Assembly: GCF_000334215.1 (NCBI RefSeq)
Contig: NZ_AMQY01000023.1
Span: forward strand, 62,001 to 126,000
Length of the DNA: 64,000 nucleotides
Reading direction: 5' to 3'
DNA from: Vreelandella jeotgali Hwa
Lineage (GTDB): Bacteria > Pseudomonadota > Gammaproteobacteria > Pseudomonadales > Halomonadaceae
Below the pieces are notes generated by a model, which did not search any database, was not told the origin of the DNA, and saw nothing but the letters and a program-made list of their open reading frames with translations. Positions 17,524 through 26,725 of the stretch are shown here, piece after piece; within the stretch, counting starts at the first letter, position 1; each line of letters starts with the position of its first letter. A program made the translations under genes and the position numbers.

Positions 17524-19197
17524 TCAGGATGCCTGTTCGGCGCTTTCCTGACGCAGACGCTTGAGCGTGGCCACACACTCCATGGCCACCAGAATCGAGG
17601 CGATCAGCACCACGATATCCAGCCCCAGCAAAAAGTAGTTCTCTGCCATGTAGAAGCTTTTCAGCTGGGCAAACAGCGCCAGCACTGTCATGACCAGCAG
17701 GAAAACCAGCGGCGCGAGGGTATACACGGTCGGACGCCCCAGACGACGCAGCATGACCGTGACCACCAGCAGCGTGAGTCCCGCCAGCAGCTGGTTGGTG
17801 GTGCCAAACAGCGGCCAGATGATCAGACCGCCCGAGCCGTCGGCGCCGGCACCGAAGGCCAGCACCAGGCAGCTGCCAACCGCCAGCAGCGTGGCTACCG
17901 CGGGCTTTTTCATCCACTGCTGGTTATAGATTTCGCCCCATTCCTGAAAGATATAGCGCTGCAGACGCAGGCCGGTATCCATGGTGGTGCCGGCAAACAG
18001 CGCCGCCATCACGGTCAGCAGCGTTGAAGCAGTGGCTTCGGGCAGGCCGATGCCGTTGCTGATGATGTAGGCACCGCCTTCGACAAACGCATTGACGCCG
18101 CCCTTGCCGAAGGCGTCGTACATCGCGCTCCACTCGCCGTAGGTAGCAAAGCCGGCGGTGGCGGCGAGAATCGCACCCAGCGCCAGCATGCCTTCACCGA
18201 CCGCGCCAAAGTAGCCGACGAAGCGTACGTCCGACTCCTTGTTAAGCTGCTTGGAGGTGGTGCCGCCGGCGACCAGGCCGTGGAAGCCCGAAATCGCCCC
18301 GCAGGCAATGGTCACGAACAGCAACGGCAGCATCGACGGCGTTCCCTCGGGCACATCGGTATTGACCATGGGCGCTACCAGCGAGGGATTGAACACTACC
18401 AGAGCGCCGTAAAGGATGATCAGCCCGATAAACAGCTGCAGGCCGTTGATGTAGTCGCGCGGCTGCAACAGCATCCATACCGGCAGCAGCGACGCAATCG
18501 CGGCGTAGCCGAACAGGATCAGAATCCACACGGCGTTGCCGGACAGCGCGCCCACCTGCTCGGGCATCTGCACCGGCACCGAGGGCCCGATGCCGATCAG
18601 CGCGTACAGCGCTACCACGCCGATAATCGACACCATGCCCAGACTCAGAATGCGGCGGTAGATCAGCTGGCCGATGATCAGCGCCACGGCAATGGCGCCC
18701 CAGACCGGCACGACGGCGCTGGAAAAATCCATCATCAGGCCGGCGATCACCACGGCAAAGACCGCGTTGACCATGAGCAGCAGGAGGAAAATCACGATCA
18801 TGAACACGCTGCGAGCGCGCTTGCCCACAACGTCGCCGGTCAGGGCACCTACCGAGCGCGCCTTGTTGCGCACGCTGGCCCAGACCGCGCCACTATCGTG
18901 CACGCCGGCAAACAGAACGGTGCCGATAACGACCCAGAGGGCAGCCGGCAGCCAGCCCCAGATCACCGCGATTGCCGGCCCCACAATGGGCGCGGCGCCG
19001 GCCACGGAGGTAAAGTGGTGGCCCCAAAGCACATAGCGGTTGGTAGGCACAAAATCGATGCCGTCCTCAAACTCGTGAGCCGGCGTCTTGAAATCCGGAT
19101 CCAGCCGAAAAATCTTCTCGGCAATAAACTTCGAGTACACCAGGTACCCGAGCGCCATGAAGCCAAGCCCCAGCGCCAATAGAATGACTGCACTCAT
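17524..19197 (-). CDS. cstA: Carbon starvation protein CstA family transporter
   Basis: A 557-residue multi-spanning membrane protein (about 15 hydrophobic segments) of the CstA family, which takes up pyruvate or peptides. Typical blocks are GHHFTSVAGAAPIVGPAIAV near the start, GVHDSGAVWASVRNKARSVG, and the mid-protein FHGLVAGGTTSKQLNKESD. It is shorter than E. coli CstA (about 700) and of the shorter subfamily. GGGACAG precedes the ATG at 19197. The small ybdD-like gene that often follows cstA is absent. Confidence 0.93.
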   Translation of the reverse strand: MSAVILLALGLGFMALGYLVYSKFIAEKIFRLDPDFKTPAHEFEDGIDFVPTNRYVLWGHHFTSVAGAAPIVGPAIAVIWGWLPAALWVVIGTVLFAGVHDSGAVWASVRNKARSVGALTGDVVGKRARSVFMIVIFLLLLMVNAVFAVVIAGLMMDFSSAVVPVWGAIAVALIIGQLIYRRILSLGMVSIIGVVALYALIGIGPSVPVQMPEQVGALSGNAVWILILFGYAAIASLLPVWMLLQPRDYINGLQLFIGLIILYGALVVFNPSLVAPMVNTDVPEGTPSMLPLLFVTIACGAISGFHGLVAGGTTSKQLNKESDVRFVGYFGAVGEGMLALGAILAATAGFATYGEWSAMYDAFGKGGVNAFVEGGAYIISNGIGLPEATASTLLTVMAALFAGTTMDTGLRLQRYIFQEWGEIYNQQWMKKPAVATLLAVGSCLVLAFGAGADGSGGLIIWPLFGTTNQLLAGLTLLVVTVMLRRLGRPTVYTLAPLVFLLVMTVLALFAQLKSFYMAENYFLLGLDIVVLIASILVAMECVATLKRLRQESAEQAS

Positions 19198-19311
19198 GGA
19201 CTGTCCCTTAGCAGGTTGGTTTTTGTATACGGGTTATATTTCGCAGACGACTGTCCGAGAGTCAACCTCGTTCCTGTGCGCCAGCGCTTACGCCGCAAGA
19301 TCGGAAGAGAG

Positions 19312-19881
19312 CTAAAAGCCCACGCTGACGCCGAATACGGCGCCCTTATCGAGGGTGTGCGAGCCCCGGTGGTCAAAGTCGGCGCGATAATACCGATACC
19401 CGCCAAAGGCATAAGTCTGCGACGTCAGCTTGATGCGGGCCTCGGCCATGTACTCACGGCTATCCTCAAGGTCGCCGTGGGTCATGCCTTCGGGGGTATA
19501 AAAGCCACGGCCGCCAACCTTGAGCAGCGGTATCGGCGTCGGCACAAACAGCGAGCCGCCAATGCCCACGCCGCCGCCGTCACCGTAGTAGGTCGTCTGA
19601 TAACGATAGCGGGCCCCCACCTCAACGTCCGCCACCGGCAGGGGCGGGGAAAACATCAGCGAGCCGGAGTAGATATCCGCATGGTGACCGCTGTCATCGG
19701 ATGAAAAATACCCGGCCCCCGCGCGCACGCTCGGCAGAATGCCTTGGCTGGCCTGAACACCGTAGCCATCGGGATTGGCGCTGCCGGAGACACTCAGCGC
19801 CATGGCGCTTTGGCTGCCGGCCAGCAGCATGGTCGACGCCAGAAACGCTGTGGCTTTCAACACCGTCGCTTTCGTATACAT
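19312..19881 (-). CDS. YfaZ-family outer membrane protein
   Basis: A 189-residue exported protein. A signal peptide ends near SAMA, followed by alternating amphipathic strands (VRAGAGYFSSDD, VEVGARYRYQTTYYG, EARIKLTSQTYAFGGYRYYRA) and a terminal phenylalanine (GVSVGF), the usual ending of outer membrane beta-barrels. The pattern and size fit the YfaZ family of unknown function. ATG at 19881 is chosen; a GTG at 19884 is an alternative. It lies 114 bases upstream of cstA on the same strand. Confidence 0.8.
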   Translation of the reverse strand: MYTKATVLKATAFLASTMLLAGSQSAMALSVSGSANPDGYGVQASQGILPSVRAGAGYFSSDDSGHHADIYSGSLMFSPPLPVADVEVGARYRYQTTYYGDGGGVGIGGSLFVPTPIPLLKVGGRGFYTPEGMTHGDLEDSREYMAEARIKLTSQTYAFGGYRYYRADFDHRGSHTLDKGAVFGVSVGF

Positions 19882-20156
19882 CACGCTTGAATCCTGAAAA
19901 AGAAGGTCCCGAAAAAAAGTCCCGAGGAAAGGTCACGAAAAAGGGGCCGAGTGTTCGAACCGCTGCGCGCACTGCCCCGGCATGGCGTTTTGACGTGCGT
20001 CAAGAAAGACAGAGTTTGCTACCCCTGACGGCTGGCAAACTACCTCCCCCGGGTTACCTTTATGGTTAAGCAGACATTAAAACAACACCGAGCTGCCACT
20101 CACTATTCCATCGTGGCGTTGCGGCGCTGTCGATGCTTTCACCAGGGGATCTCATC

Positions 20157-21206
<1,050 letters not shown>

Positions 21207-21273
21207 AGCCAGCACTGGGGACACCTCACACCGGCCCGGCCTTGCTTACTGCCGGGCTTGCCATACCTGCATT

Positions 21274-21304
21274 CGGGCGGCCTGACGGCTGCCCGATTGT
21301 TTTT
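21274..21304 (+). terminator. Probable terminator of the cytochrome c peroxidase gene
   Basis: The CGGGC/GCCCG stem with a GC-rich inner part is followed by ATTGTTTTTA. A second hairpin GCCCGGC/GCCGGGC precedes it at 21234-21257. Confidence 0.65.
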
Positions 21305-21388
21305 AGGCTCAATGTCGGTATTGGCAACGCAACACGGGTAACATTATGCTGTTTACCCTGCTGTTAGCCCCCTGCCCCGGAGCCCGCC

Positions 21389-22084
21389 ATGTCTGACGAT
21401 ACAACCTCTCTGCTGCTATATCTCGGCGCTGCCTGGCTGGCGGGCAGTCTGATTGGTCTGGAGCGCAGCTTTCACGGGCGACCGGCGGGATTTCGCACCC
21501 ATGCGCTGGTGTGCGCGGCTTCGGCGCTGCTGATGCTGGTTTCCACCCACCAGGCGCAGTGGCTGGATGCCAGCCTGCCGCTGTCATCGATCCGTACGGA
21601 CCCGACCCGCATGGCCCAGGGGATCATGACCGGCATCGGCTTCCTCGGCGCGGGGGTTATCTTCAAGGAGGGGTTGACGGTACACGGCCTGACCACGGCC
21701 GCGTCCATCTGGATGACCTCGGTGCTCGGGCTTCTGTTCGGCGTCGGTTTCATTTTCCCCGCCGTTGTCGCCACCCTGGGCACGTTACTGACGCTCTCGC
21801 TGTTCCGCCGCGTTGAGGCGCTGATGCCGCGGGAGCTGTTTGCCCACCACGACCTCTGCTATCCCATCGACGCGGTGGCAGGCGAAGACCAGGTGCGCGA
21901 AATGATCAACCATTACGACTGCACCATTAAAACCATGAGCTACCGGCTCAGCGACAACGGCGCGCTATTCCACTACCAGATGATGCTGCAGACTCACGAC
22001 CGGCGGAACATTGCCCGGCTGGCCGAGCACCTGCGCCAGTCCCGCAGCATCCTGGAATACCGCCTGGCACCTACCGGCGGCTGA
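21389..22084 (+). CDS. MgtC/SapB-family membrane protein
   Basis: A 231-residue protein with four or five N-terminal membrane segments and a soluble C-terminal part. The conserved GSLIGLERSFHGRPAGFRTHALV, the MAQGIMTGIGFLGAGVIFKEG block and LTTAASIWMTSVLG are diagnostic. MgtC proteins are linked to survival in low magnesium and, in pathogens, to inhibition of F-ATPase. The C-terminal domain (from about 145) resembles an ACT-like fold but is not assigned with confidence. The role in this organism is unknown. Confidence 0.92.
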   Translation: MSDDTTSLLLYLGAAWLAGSLIGLERSFHGRPAGFRTHALVCAASALLMLVSTHQAQWLDASLPLSSIRTDPTRMAQGIMTGIGFLGAGVIFKEGLTVHGLTTAASIWMTSVLGLLFGVGFIFPAVVATLGTLLTLSLFRRVEALMPRELFAHHDLCYPIDAVAGEDQVREMINHYDCTIKTMSYRLSDNGALFHYQMMLQTHDRRNIARLAEHLRQSRSILEYRLAPTGG

Positions 22085-22104
22085 TCCCGACCGGCAACGT
22101 CCCA

Positions 22105-22719
22105 TCAGGCATCGTCGGCGCCTTGCGACGCCTGGTTCCAGACCGGCGAGCCGTCTTTCAGCTTAACGCGATCACCGTTCGGCTTTTCGTCCAGGCGGGT
22201 GGTGTGCATACCGCCCTGATCACGCCACGACACCTTATAGCCGTCGGTTTCCTCGTGGGTATCGGTGACGGTCCGGCACTGTTCGCGGGTGACCGTACGC
22301 GTTTTGGGCTGCGACGCCGCCGCTTCGGCACGCTGGCGGTTTTCCACCCGTTCCTGAACTTCACGCCCCGCCAGGCCGCCGCCAATCGCGCCGGCCGCCG
22401 TGGCAATGTCCTTGCCGCTGCCGCCGCCGACCTGGTTACCCAGGAGTCCTCCCACGACCGCACCGGCCGCTGACCCCAGCAGCTTGTTGGGGTCGCTGCT
22501 TTGCGCCTGCTGCTGAGGCTGTTGCCTGACGGGCTCCTGAACCTGCACCTCTTCGCACTTTTCGCGCGGCGTCTCGACGGTGTGCGTCAGCGCCTCGACG
22601 TCAATAATATCGGCGTACTCGGGCTGATTCGGCTGGTCCTGAATTTGCCAGGCGCCCAGCGCCAAACCGCCCAGGCCCAGCAGGGCAAGCGTGGAACCCA
22701 CAACAATGGACTTGCTCAT
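22105..22719 (-). CDS. Glycine-zipper 2TM-domain protein
   Basis: A 204-residue envelope protein. An N-terminal hydrophobic segment (VVGSTLALLGLGGLALGAW) acts as anchor or signal and lacks a lipobox cysteine. After a Gln-rich linker comes a glycine zipper, GSAAGAVVGGLLGNQVGGGSG and AAGAIGGGLAG, of the Rick17kDa/SlyB-like type, and a C-terminal domain (YKVSWRDQGGMHTTRLDEKPNGDRV). Such proteins sit in or near the outer membrane and affect envelope integrity; the exact role is unknown. It converges with the mgtC gene, 20 bases away. Confidence 0.85.
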   Translation of the reverse strand: MSKSIVVGSTLALLGLGGLALGAWQIQDQPNQPEYADIIDVEALTHTVETPREKCEEVQVQEPVRQQPQQQAQSSDPNKLLGSAAGAVVGGLLGNQVGGGSGKDIATAAGAIGGGLAGREVQERVENRQRAEAAASQPKTRTVTREQCRTVTDTHEETDGYKVSWRDQGGMHTTRLDEKPNGDRVKLKDGSPVWNQASQGADDA

Positions 22720-22943
22720 CGACTGTCCTCCCGTCCAACAATCCGGCGTGTTTTGAAACTCTGCCGTGTTTTGAATTCTGGTCGTATCGTCACTCTCAAG
22801 GAGTGCACTTGACTCGGACCGGAGGATAACCAGGCTGCCCCTGCCGTTGAAGGCGACAGCGCAGGTTGCACGATATTTGTCGAAGCCGGGAAGGGGGCTC
22901 GCATCGGTAGGCGCTCAAGTGTAGCCTCGCTTTTCCGCATCCG

Positions 22944-22949
22944 GTACAA
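22944..22949 (+). promoter_or_regulatory. -10 box of the tRNA promoter
   Basis: TACAAT lies 16 bases before the tRNA 5' end and is followed by a GC-rich discriminator (GCGCCCTCCC), as in stringently controlled stable-RNA promoters. No convincing -35 hexamer was found at 16-18 bases. Confidence 0.55.
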
Positions 22950-22965
22950 TGCGCCCTCCCGCGAT

Positions 22966-23042
22966 GGGCCCATAGCTCAGTTGGTTAGAGCAGAGAACTC
23001 ATAATTCTTTGGTCGCTGGTTCAAGTCCGGCTGGGCCCACCA
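22966..23042 (+). tRNA. tRNA with CAT anticodon, probably tRNA-Ile2 (lysidine-modified)
   Basis: A 77-base cloverleaf with an encoded CCA end. The acceptor stem is GGGCCCA/TGGGCCC, the D arm is GCTC...GAGC, the anticodon stem is GAGAA/TTCTT around the loop CTCATAA, and the T arm is GCTGG/CCGGC. Automated tools would call it Met. The variable-loop/T-arm stretch TTGGTCGCTGGTTCAAGTCC is that of E. coli tRNA-Ile2 (CAU) rather than elongator tRNA-Met. I therefore favour isoleucine (AUA codons after TilS modification of C34). Confidence 0.85.
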
Positions 23043-23343
23043 TCGCGCCCCTGTTTATTACCCCCTTGTTTTTATTACGCCCTTTTTTTTTCATTTCCAG
23101 CTTTTCTTACCGGTTTTTACCTGCCTTACCTGCCTAATAATGGGTTGGCTGCCTCACTCGGCTTATTCCCCTCTCGTTTCTTCTATTTTGTCTTTCCGCG
23201 ATGACACGTACCTCGATGCGACGCGACCCTCGCGCAGGCTTCCGCTTGCCAGCCGGCCGATTTCGGCGGTTTCCGGCCATATCCGCGACGGCATTGGCGA
23301 CAGCGCCGACAAAATAGCCGCCGGGTACCGTTGAATACACTTT
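23043..23343. other. Non-coding region downstream of the tRNA
   Basis: Together with the proV leader this makes 476 bases without a supported gene. A T-rich stretch ending in a nine-T run (about 23083-23091) may stop tRNA transcription, although no clear stem precedes it. No integrase, direct repeat of the tRNA 3' end or conserved short ORF was seen. Confidence 0.6.
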
Positions 23344-23403
23344 GTGACAGGTCCGGGGCATTTATGTATAGTGCGTGGCAATACTGTTTTACGTATTGCA
23401 CGC
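23344..23403 (+). promoter_or_regulatory. proV promoter with overlapping inverted repeat
   Basis: -35 GTGACA (23344-23349), 17-base spacer, -10 TATAGT (23367-23372). Immediately after it lies an inverted repeat, GCGTGGCAATAC (23373-23384) against GTATTGCACGC (23393-23403), with one bulged G. The repeat covers the expected start site, so it could be a repressor site or the first hairpin of the mRNA. The leader to the proV ATG is about 140 nt. Confidence 0.65.
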
Positions 23404-23518
23404 CTTGTCTCGTTATGGTGATCGACAGCAGCCGAGCTGACTCGGTGTTTTCCGGGCCAGCCGGTTTGGGGTCGTGCCTTACCCGGGCGTGATTTCTTTT
23501 CACCAACCAGGCATGCCT

Positions 23519-24721
23519 ATGGACGACAATCAAAACGTCAAAATCAAGGTACGCGGGCTCAGCAAGGTTTTTGGCAAGCATCCCGAAAAAGCGCTGGAGC
23601 TACGCAACCAGGGGATGAAACGCCCGGAAATACTCGAGCAGACCGGCCAGACGCTGGGGCTTTCCAACATCGACTTCGATGTCCACGAAGGCGAGCTGCT
23701 GGTGGTGATGGGGCTTTCCGGCTCGGGCAAATCCACCCTGATCCGCTGCCTTAACCGCCTGATCGACACCAGTGAAGGGGAAATCGTCATCGACGATGAA
23801 AACATCCCCGATCTGAGCGAAAAGGCGCTGCTGGAATGCCGCCGCCGGCATTTTTCCATGGTATTCCAGAACTTCGCCCTCTTCCCCCACCGTACTGTAC
23901 AGAAAAACGCCGAGTTCGGTCTTGAAGTGCGTAACATCAGCAAGAGCGAACGCTTCAAGCTGGCGCGCAACTCCCTGGCTCAGGTTGGCCTGGACGGCTG
24001 GGAAGACGCCTATCCCAGCCAGCTGTCGGGCGGCATGCAGCAGCGCGTCGGCCTGGCACGGGCACTGGCCAACGATGCCAGCGTGCTGCTGATGGACGAG
24101 GCGTTCTCCGCGCTCGACCCGCTGATCCGCAAGGACATGCAGCAGGAGCTCATGCAGCTGCAGGCGGAAACCCAGAAAACCACGGTTTTCATTACCCACG
24201 ACCTCGACGAAGCGCTCAACATCGGGGATCGCATCGTGCTGCTCAAGGATGGCGAAATCGTCCAGAACGGCACGCCCGAGGAGATTCTGACCAACCCCGC
24301 CGATGACTACGTGCGTCGTTTCATCGAGGGGGTCGACATGTCGCGCATCCTCACGGCGGAAAACGCCATGCGCCGCGTGCGCGAGACGGCCAGGGAAACC
24401 GACGGGCCGCGCACGGTGTTGCACAAGATGCGCGAAAACAGCATCGATTCCATTTATGTCATGGGTCGCAACCGCAAACTGCTCGGTCTACTGGAAGTGG
24501 ATGCAGCCAGCCAGGCGATCGACCAGGGCGCTGATACGGTGCTGGACTACATGACTCAGGACTTCCGTCGCGTGAAGCCCGATGAGCCCATGCAGAACCT
24601 GTTTGCCATGTTCAGTGAAAAGGGCTTTCCCATTGCCGTGGAAGACGACGAAGAACGTCTTCTTGGCGTCGTGGTGAAGGGCGCCGTTCTGGATGAACTT
24701 GCACGGGCAGGAGACCAATAA
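23519..24721 (+). CDS. proV: Glycine betaine/proline-type ABC transporter, ATP-binding protein
   Basis: A 400-residue ProV/OpuAA-type ATPase. Walker A GLSGSGKS (65-72), the Q-loop in VFQNFALFPHRTV, signature LSGGMQQR, Walker B VLLMDEAFSALD and H-loop THDLDEA are all intact. Two C-terminal CBS domains follow (about 275-395), the ionic-strength/nucleotide sensor part in OpuA. The helix-rich segment HPEKALELRNQG near the N-terminus is typical of the family. ATG at 23519 has AGG at seven bases; the ATG at 23513 is too close to it. The stop overlaps the proW start by one base. Confidence 0.95.
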   Translation: MDDNQNVKIKVRGLSKVFGKHPEKALELRNQGMKRPEILEQTGQTLGLSNIDFDVHEGELLVVMGLSGSGKSTLIRCLNRLIDTSEGEIVIDDENIPDLSEKALLECRRRHFSMVFQNFALFPHRTVQKNAEFGLEVRNISKSERFKLARNSLAQVGLDGWEDAYPSQLSGGMQQRVGLARALANDASVLLMDEAFSALDPLIRKDMQQELMQLQAETQKTTVFITHDLDEALNIGDRIVLLKDGEIVQNGTPEEILTNPADDYVRRFIEGVDMSRILTAENAMRRVRETARETDGPRTVLHKMRENSIDSIYVMGRNRKLLGLLEVDAASQAIDQGADTVLDYMTQDFRRVKPDEPMQNLFAMFSEKGFPIAVEDDEERLLGVVVKGAVLDELARAGDQ

Positions 24722-25551
24722 TGGATATCGTACGCATTCCCCTCGGGAGCTGGATCGAGGGCGGTCTTAACTGGCTGACCAGCGAATACTCGATCGTCAC
24801 CCGCGGTATTTCCCGCGTTACGCAAACCGGCATCGACGGCCTCAATAACTCGCTGATGTGGCTGCCCGAATGGGCGCTGATGGCGATCATCGTCGCGCTC
24901 TGCTGGAAGGCCTCTTCTACCCGTCTGGCAATCGGTGCCGCCGCAGGGCTGGCATTGATCTGGAACATGGGCCTCTGGGATCCGATGATCGAGACGCTGA
25001 CGCTGGTGGTGATTGCCACCCTGGTTGCCGTGGTCATCGCCCTGCCGGTGGGTATTGCCGCTGCGCTTTCCGAGCGACTCTACCGCGGCATCATGCCGGT
25101 ACTCGACTTCATGCAGACCATGCCGGCGTTCGTCTATCTGATTCCGGCCATTCCGTTTTTCGGTATCGGCTCGGTGTCGGCCATCTTCGCCACGGTTATC
25201 TTTTCCATGCCGCCGGCGATTCGCTTTACCACCCTGGGTATCCGCCAGGTACCGAGCGACCTCATCGAGGCCGCCGATGCCTACGGCGCCACCCGGAGCC
25301 AGAAGCTGTTCAAGGTTCAGCTGCCGCTGTCGCTGCCGACGCTGATGGCGGGTATCAACCAGACCATCATGCTGGCGCTCTCCATGGTCGTCATCGCGGC
25401 CATGATCGGCGCCGACGGCCTGGGCAGTGAAGTCTGGCGCGCTATCCAGCGCCTGCGCCCGGGTGACGGCTTCGAGGCCGGTATCGCCGTGGTCATTCTG
25501 GCCATGCTGCTGGACCGACTGACCCAGTCACTGCGCGGCTCGCGCAGCTAG
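24721..25551 (+). CDS. proW: Glycine betaine/proline-type ABC transporter, permease
   Basis: A 276-residue inner membrane permease with about six to seven segments. The EAA loop (LIEAADAYGATRSQKLFKVQLP) that contacts ProV is clear, and AGINQTIMLALSMVVIAAMIGADGLG is the conserved C-terminal block. Start codon and proV stop share a base (TAATG), which indicates translational coupling. A strong hairpin follows the gene, so less message should reach the binding-protein genes unless they have their own promoter. Confidence 0.95.
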   Translation: MDIVRIPLGSWIEGGLNWLTSEYSIVTRGISRVTQTGIDGLNNSLMWLPEWALMAIIVALCWKASSTRLAIGAAAGLALIWNMGLWDPMIETLTLVVIATLVAVVIALPVGIAAALSERLYRGIMPVLDFMQTMPAFVYLIPAIPFFGIGSVSAIFATVIFSMPPAIRFTTLGIRQVPSDLIEAADAYGATRSQKLFKVQLPLSLPTLMAGINQTIMLALSMVVIAAMIGADGLGSEVWRAIQRLRPGDGFEAGIAVVILAMLLDRLTQSLRGSRS

Positions 25552-25579
25552 GCACGCCCTTTTCGGCGTGTCGTCAGGA

Positions 25580-25618
25580 CACCGCCGGATCAAGCCCGCC
25601 TTGATCCGCGGTGGTTTC
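25580..25618 (+). terminator. Strong hairpin after proW (terminator or attenuator)
   Basis: CACCGCCGGATCAAG (25580-25594) pairs with CTTGATCCGCGGTG (25600-25613), with one unpaired base, and is followed by GTTTCATT. The T-run is poor, so partial termination or mRNA 3' end stabilisation is as likely as full termination. Confidence 0.55.
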
Positions 25619-25628
25619 ATTACCACGC

Positions 25629-25683
25629 TGTACTGGTGTTAGGCTGTACTCGCACGCAGGACAATGACAGTACAAGTTGTACT
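25629..25683 (+). promoter_or_regulatory. Cluster of TGTACT half-sites including a 15-base palindrome
   Basis: TGTACT occurs at 25629-25634, 25645-25650 and 25678-25683, and its complement AGTACA at 25669-25674. The last two form the perfect palindrome AGTACAAGTTGTACT (25669-25683). The cluster lies 150-200 bases before the first binding-protein gene and is not found before the second. Confidence 0.6.
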
Positions 25684-25693
25684 TCAGTCTGCC

Positions 25694-26725
25694 GCATGAT
25701 GCTGGTACACGCCCCTCCGGCGGCACCTCGCCGGTCACATACAGCTATCAATACGTGCGCTTTATATTCCCGGACAGCTTTGTATTTCCGGGCAACAGGG
25801 CGCACGTCACTTCCCAAGGGAGCCAAGACACCATGACAACATCTGTGCTGACCCACCGTATCCGCACCGCTTCAGTGGCCCTGCTGGCCAGCGCCGGCCT
25901 GGCAACAGGCGGCACCGCCGTCGCTGCCGACAAGGGCACGGTCAACCTGTCCTACGTTGAGTGGGCATCCGCCGTGGCCTCCACCGAAGTCGTGAAGGCC
26001 GTGCTGGAAGACGCCGGCTATGACGTCAAGACCACGTCGCTGTCCGCCGCTGCCATGTGGCAGTCGGTCGCCACCGGCGATACCGACGCCTTCACCGCCG
26101 GCTGGCTACCCGTTACCCACGAGGACTACTACGCCAAGCTCAAGGATGACCTGGTCGACGTTGGCATTAACCTCGAGGGTGCCGGACTCGGCATGGTAGT
26201 TCCCGAATACAGCGACGTTGATTCCATCGCCGACATGAACGACAACGTCGACAGCTTCGACGGCAAGATCACCGGTATCGATCCGGGCGCCGGCGTCATG
26301 CGCCTGACCGAAAAGACCATCGAGGAATACGACCTCGACTATGATCTGGTCAGCGGCAGCGGTGCCACCATGACGGCAGCCCTCCAGAGCGCTATCAAAA
26401 ACAACGAGGATATCGCCATTACCGGCTGGACGCCGCACTGGATGCTCGCTCGCTGGGACCTCAAGTTCCTCGACGACCCGAAAGGCACCTACGGTAGCGC
26501 CGAGCAGCTCCACACCATCGCCCGCCAGGGGCTGAAGGACGACATGCCCGGCGCCTACGCGATTCTCGACAACTTCAAGTGGTCACCGGACGACATGAAC
26601 GCCGTCATGCTGATGCAGGAAGAAGGCGATGATCCTGCAGCAGCCGCTGAAGAGTGGGTTGATGAGCATCCGGACATGGTCAACGAGTGGATTGACGGCT
26701 AAGCGACCAAGCGGTCGTCACGCCT
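25694..26725 (+). repeat. Tandem duplication, copy 1 (leader plus binding-protein gene)
   Basis: Begins at GCATGATGCTGGTAC and ends just before the next occurrence of the same 15 bases at 26726. Start codons and left boundaries of both copies are exactly 1032 bases apart. Confidence 0.9.
25833..26702 (+). CDS. proX: Glycine betaine/proline-type ABC transporter, substrate-binding protein, copy 1
   Basis: A 289-residue periplasmic binding protein of the ProX/OpuAC type. A signal peptide is cleaved near AVAA-DKG (about residue 32). The mature part starts VNLSYVEWASAVAST and carries aromatic residues for quaternary-amine binding (YVEW, GWLPVTHEDYY, GWTPHWMLARWDLKFLDDP). The open frame reaches back to 25677, but the ATG at 25833 follows AAGGGAG and begins the signal peptide. 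It is intact and about 90% identical by eye to the next gene. It probably delivers betaine, choline or a related osmolyte to ProVW; the ligand is not proven. Confidence 0.94.
   Translation: MTTSVLTHRIRTASVALLASAGLATGGTAVAADKGTVNLSYVEWASAVASTEVVKAVLEDAGYDVKTTSLSAAAMWQSVATGDTDAFTAGWLPVTHEDYYAKLKDDLVDVGINLEGAGLGMVVPEYSDVDSIADMNDNVDSFDGKITGIDPGAGVMRLTEKTIEEYDLDYDLVSGSGATMTAALQSAIKNNEDIAITGWTPHWMLARWDLKFLDDPKGTYGSAEQLHTIARQGLKDDMPGAYAILDNFKWSPDDMNAVMLMQEEGDDPAAAAEEWVDEHPDMVNEWIDG

Noticed and set aside
22966-23518. Genomic island inserted at the tRNA
   Set aside because: No integrase, no repeat of the tRNA 3' end and no change to foreign-looking genes; the next genes are an ordinary osmolyte operon.
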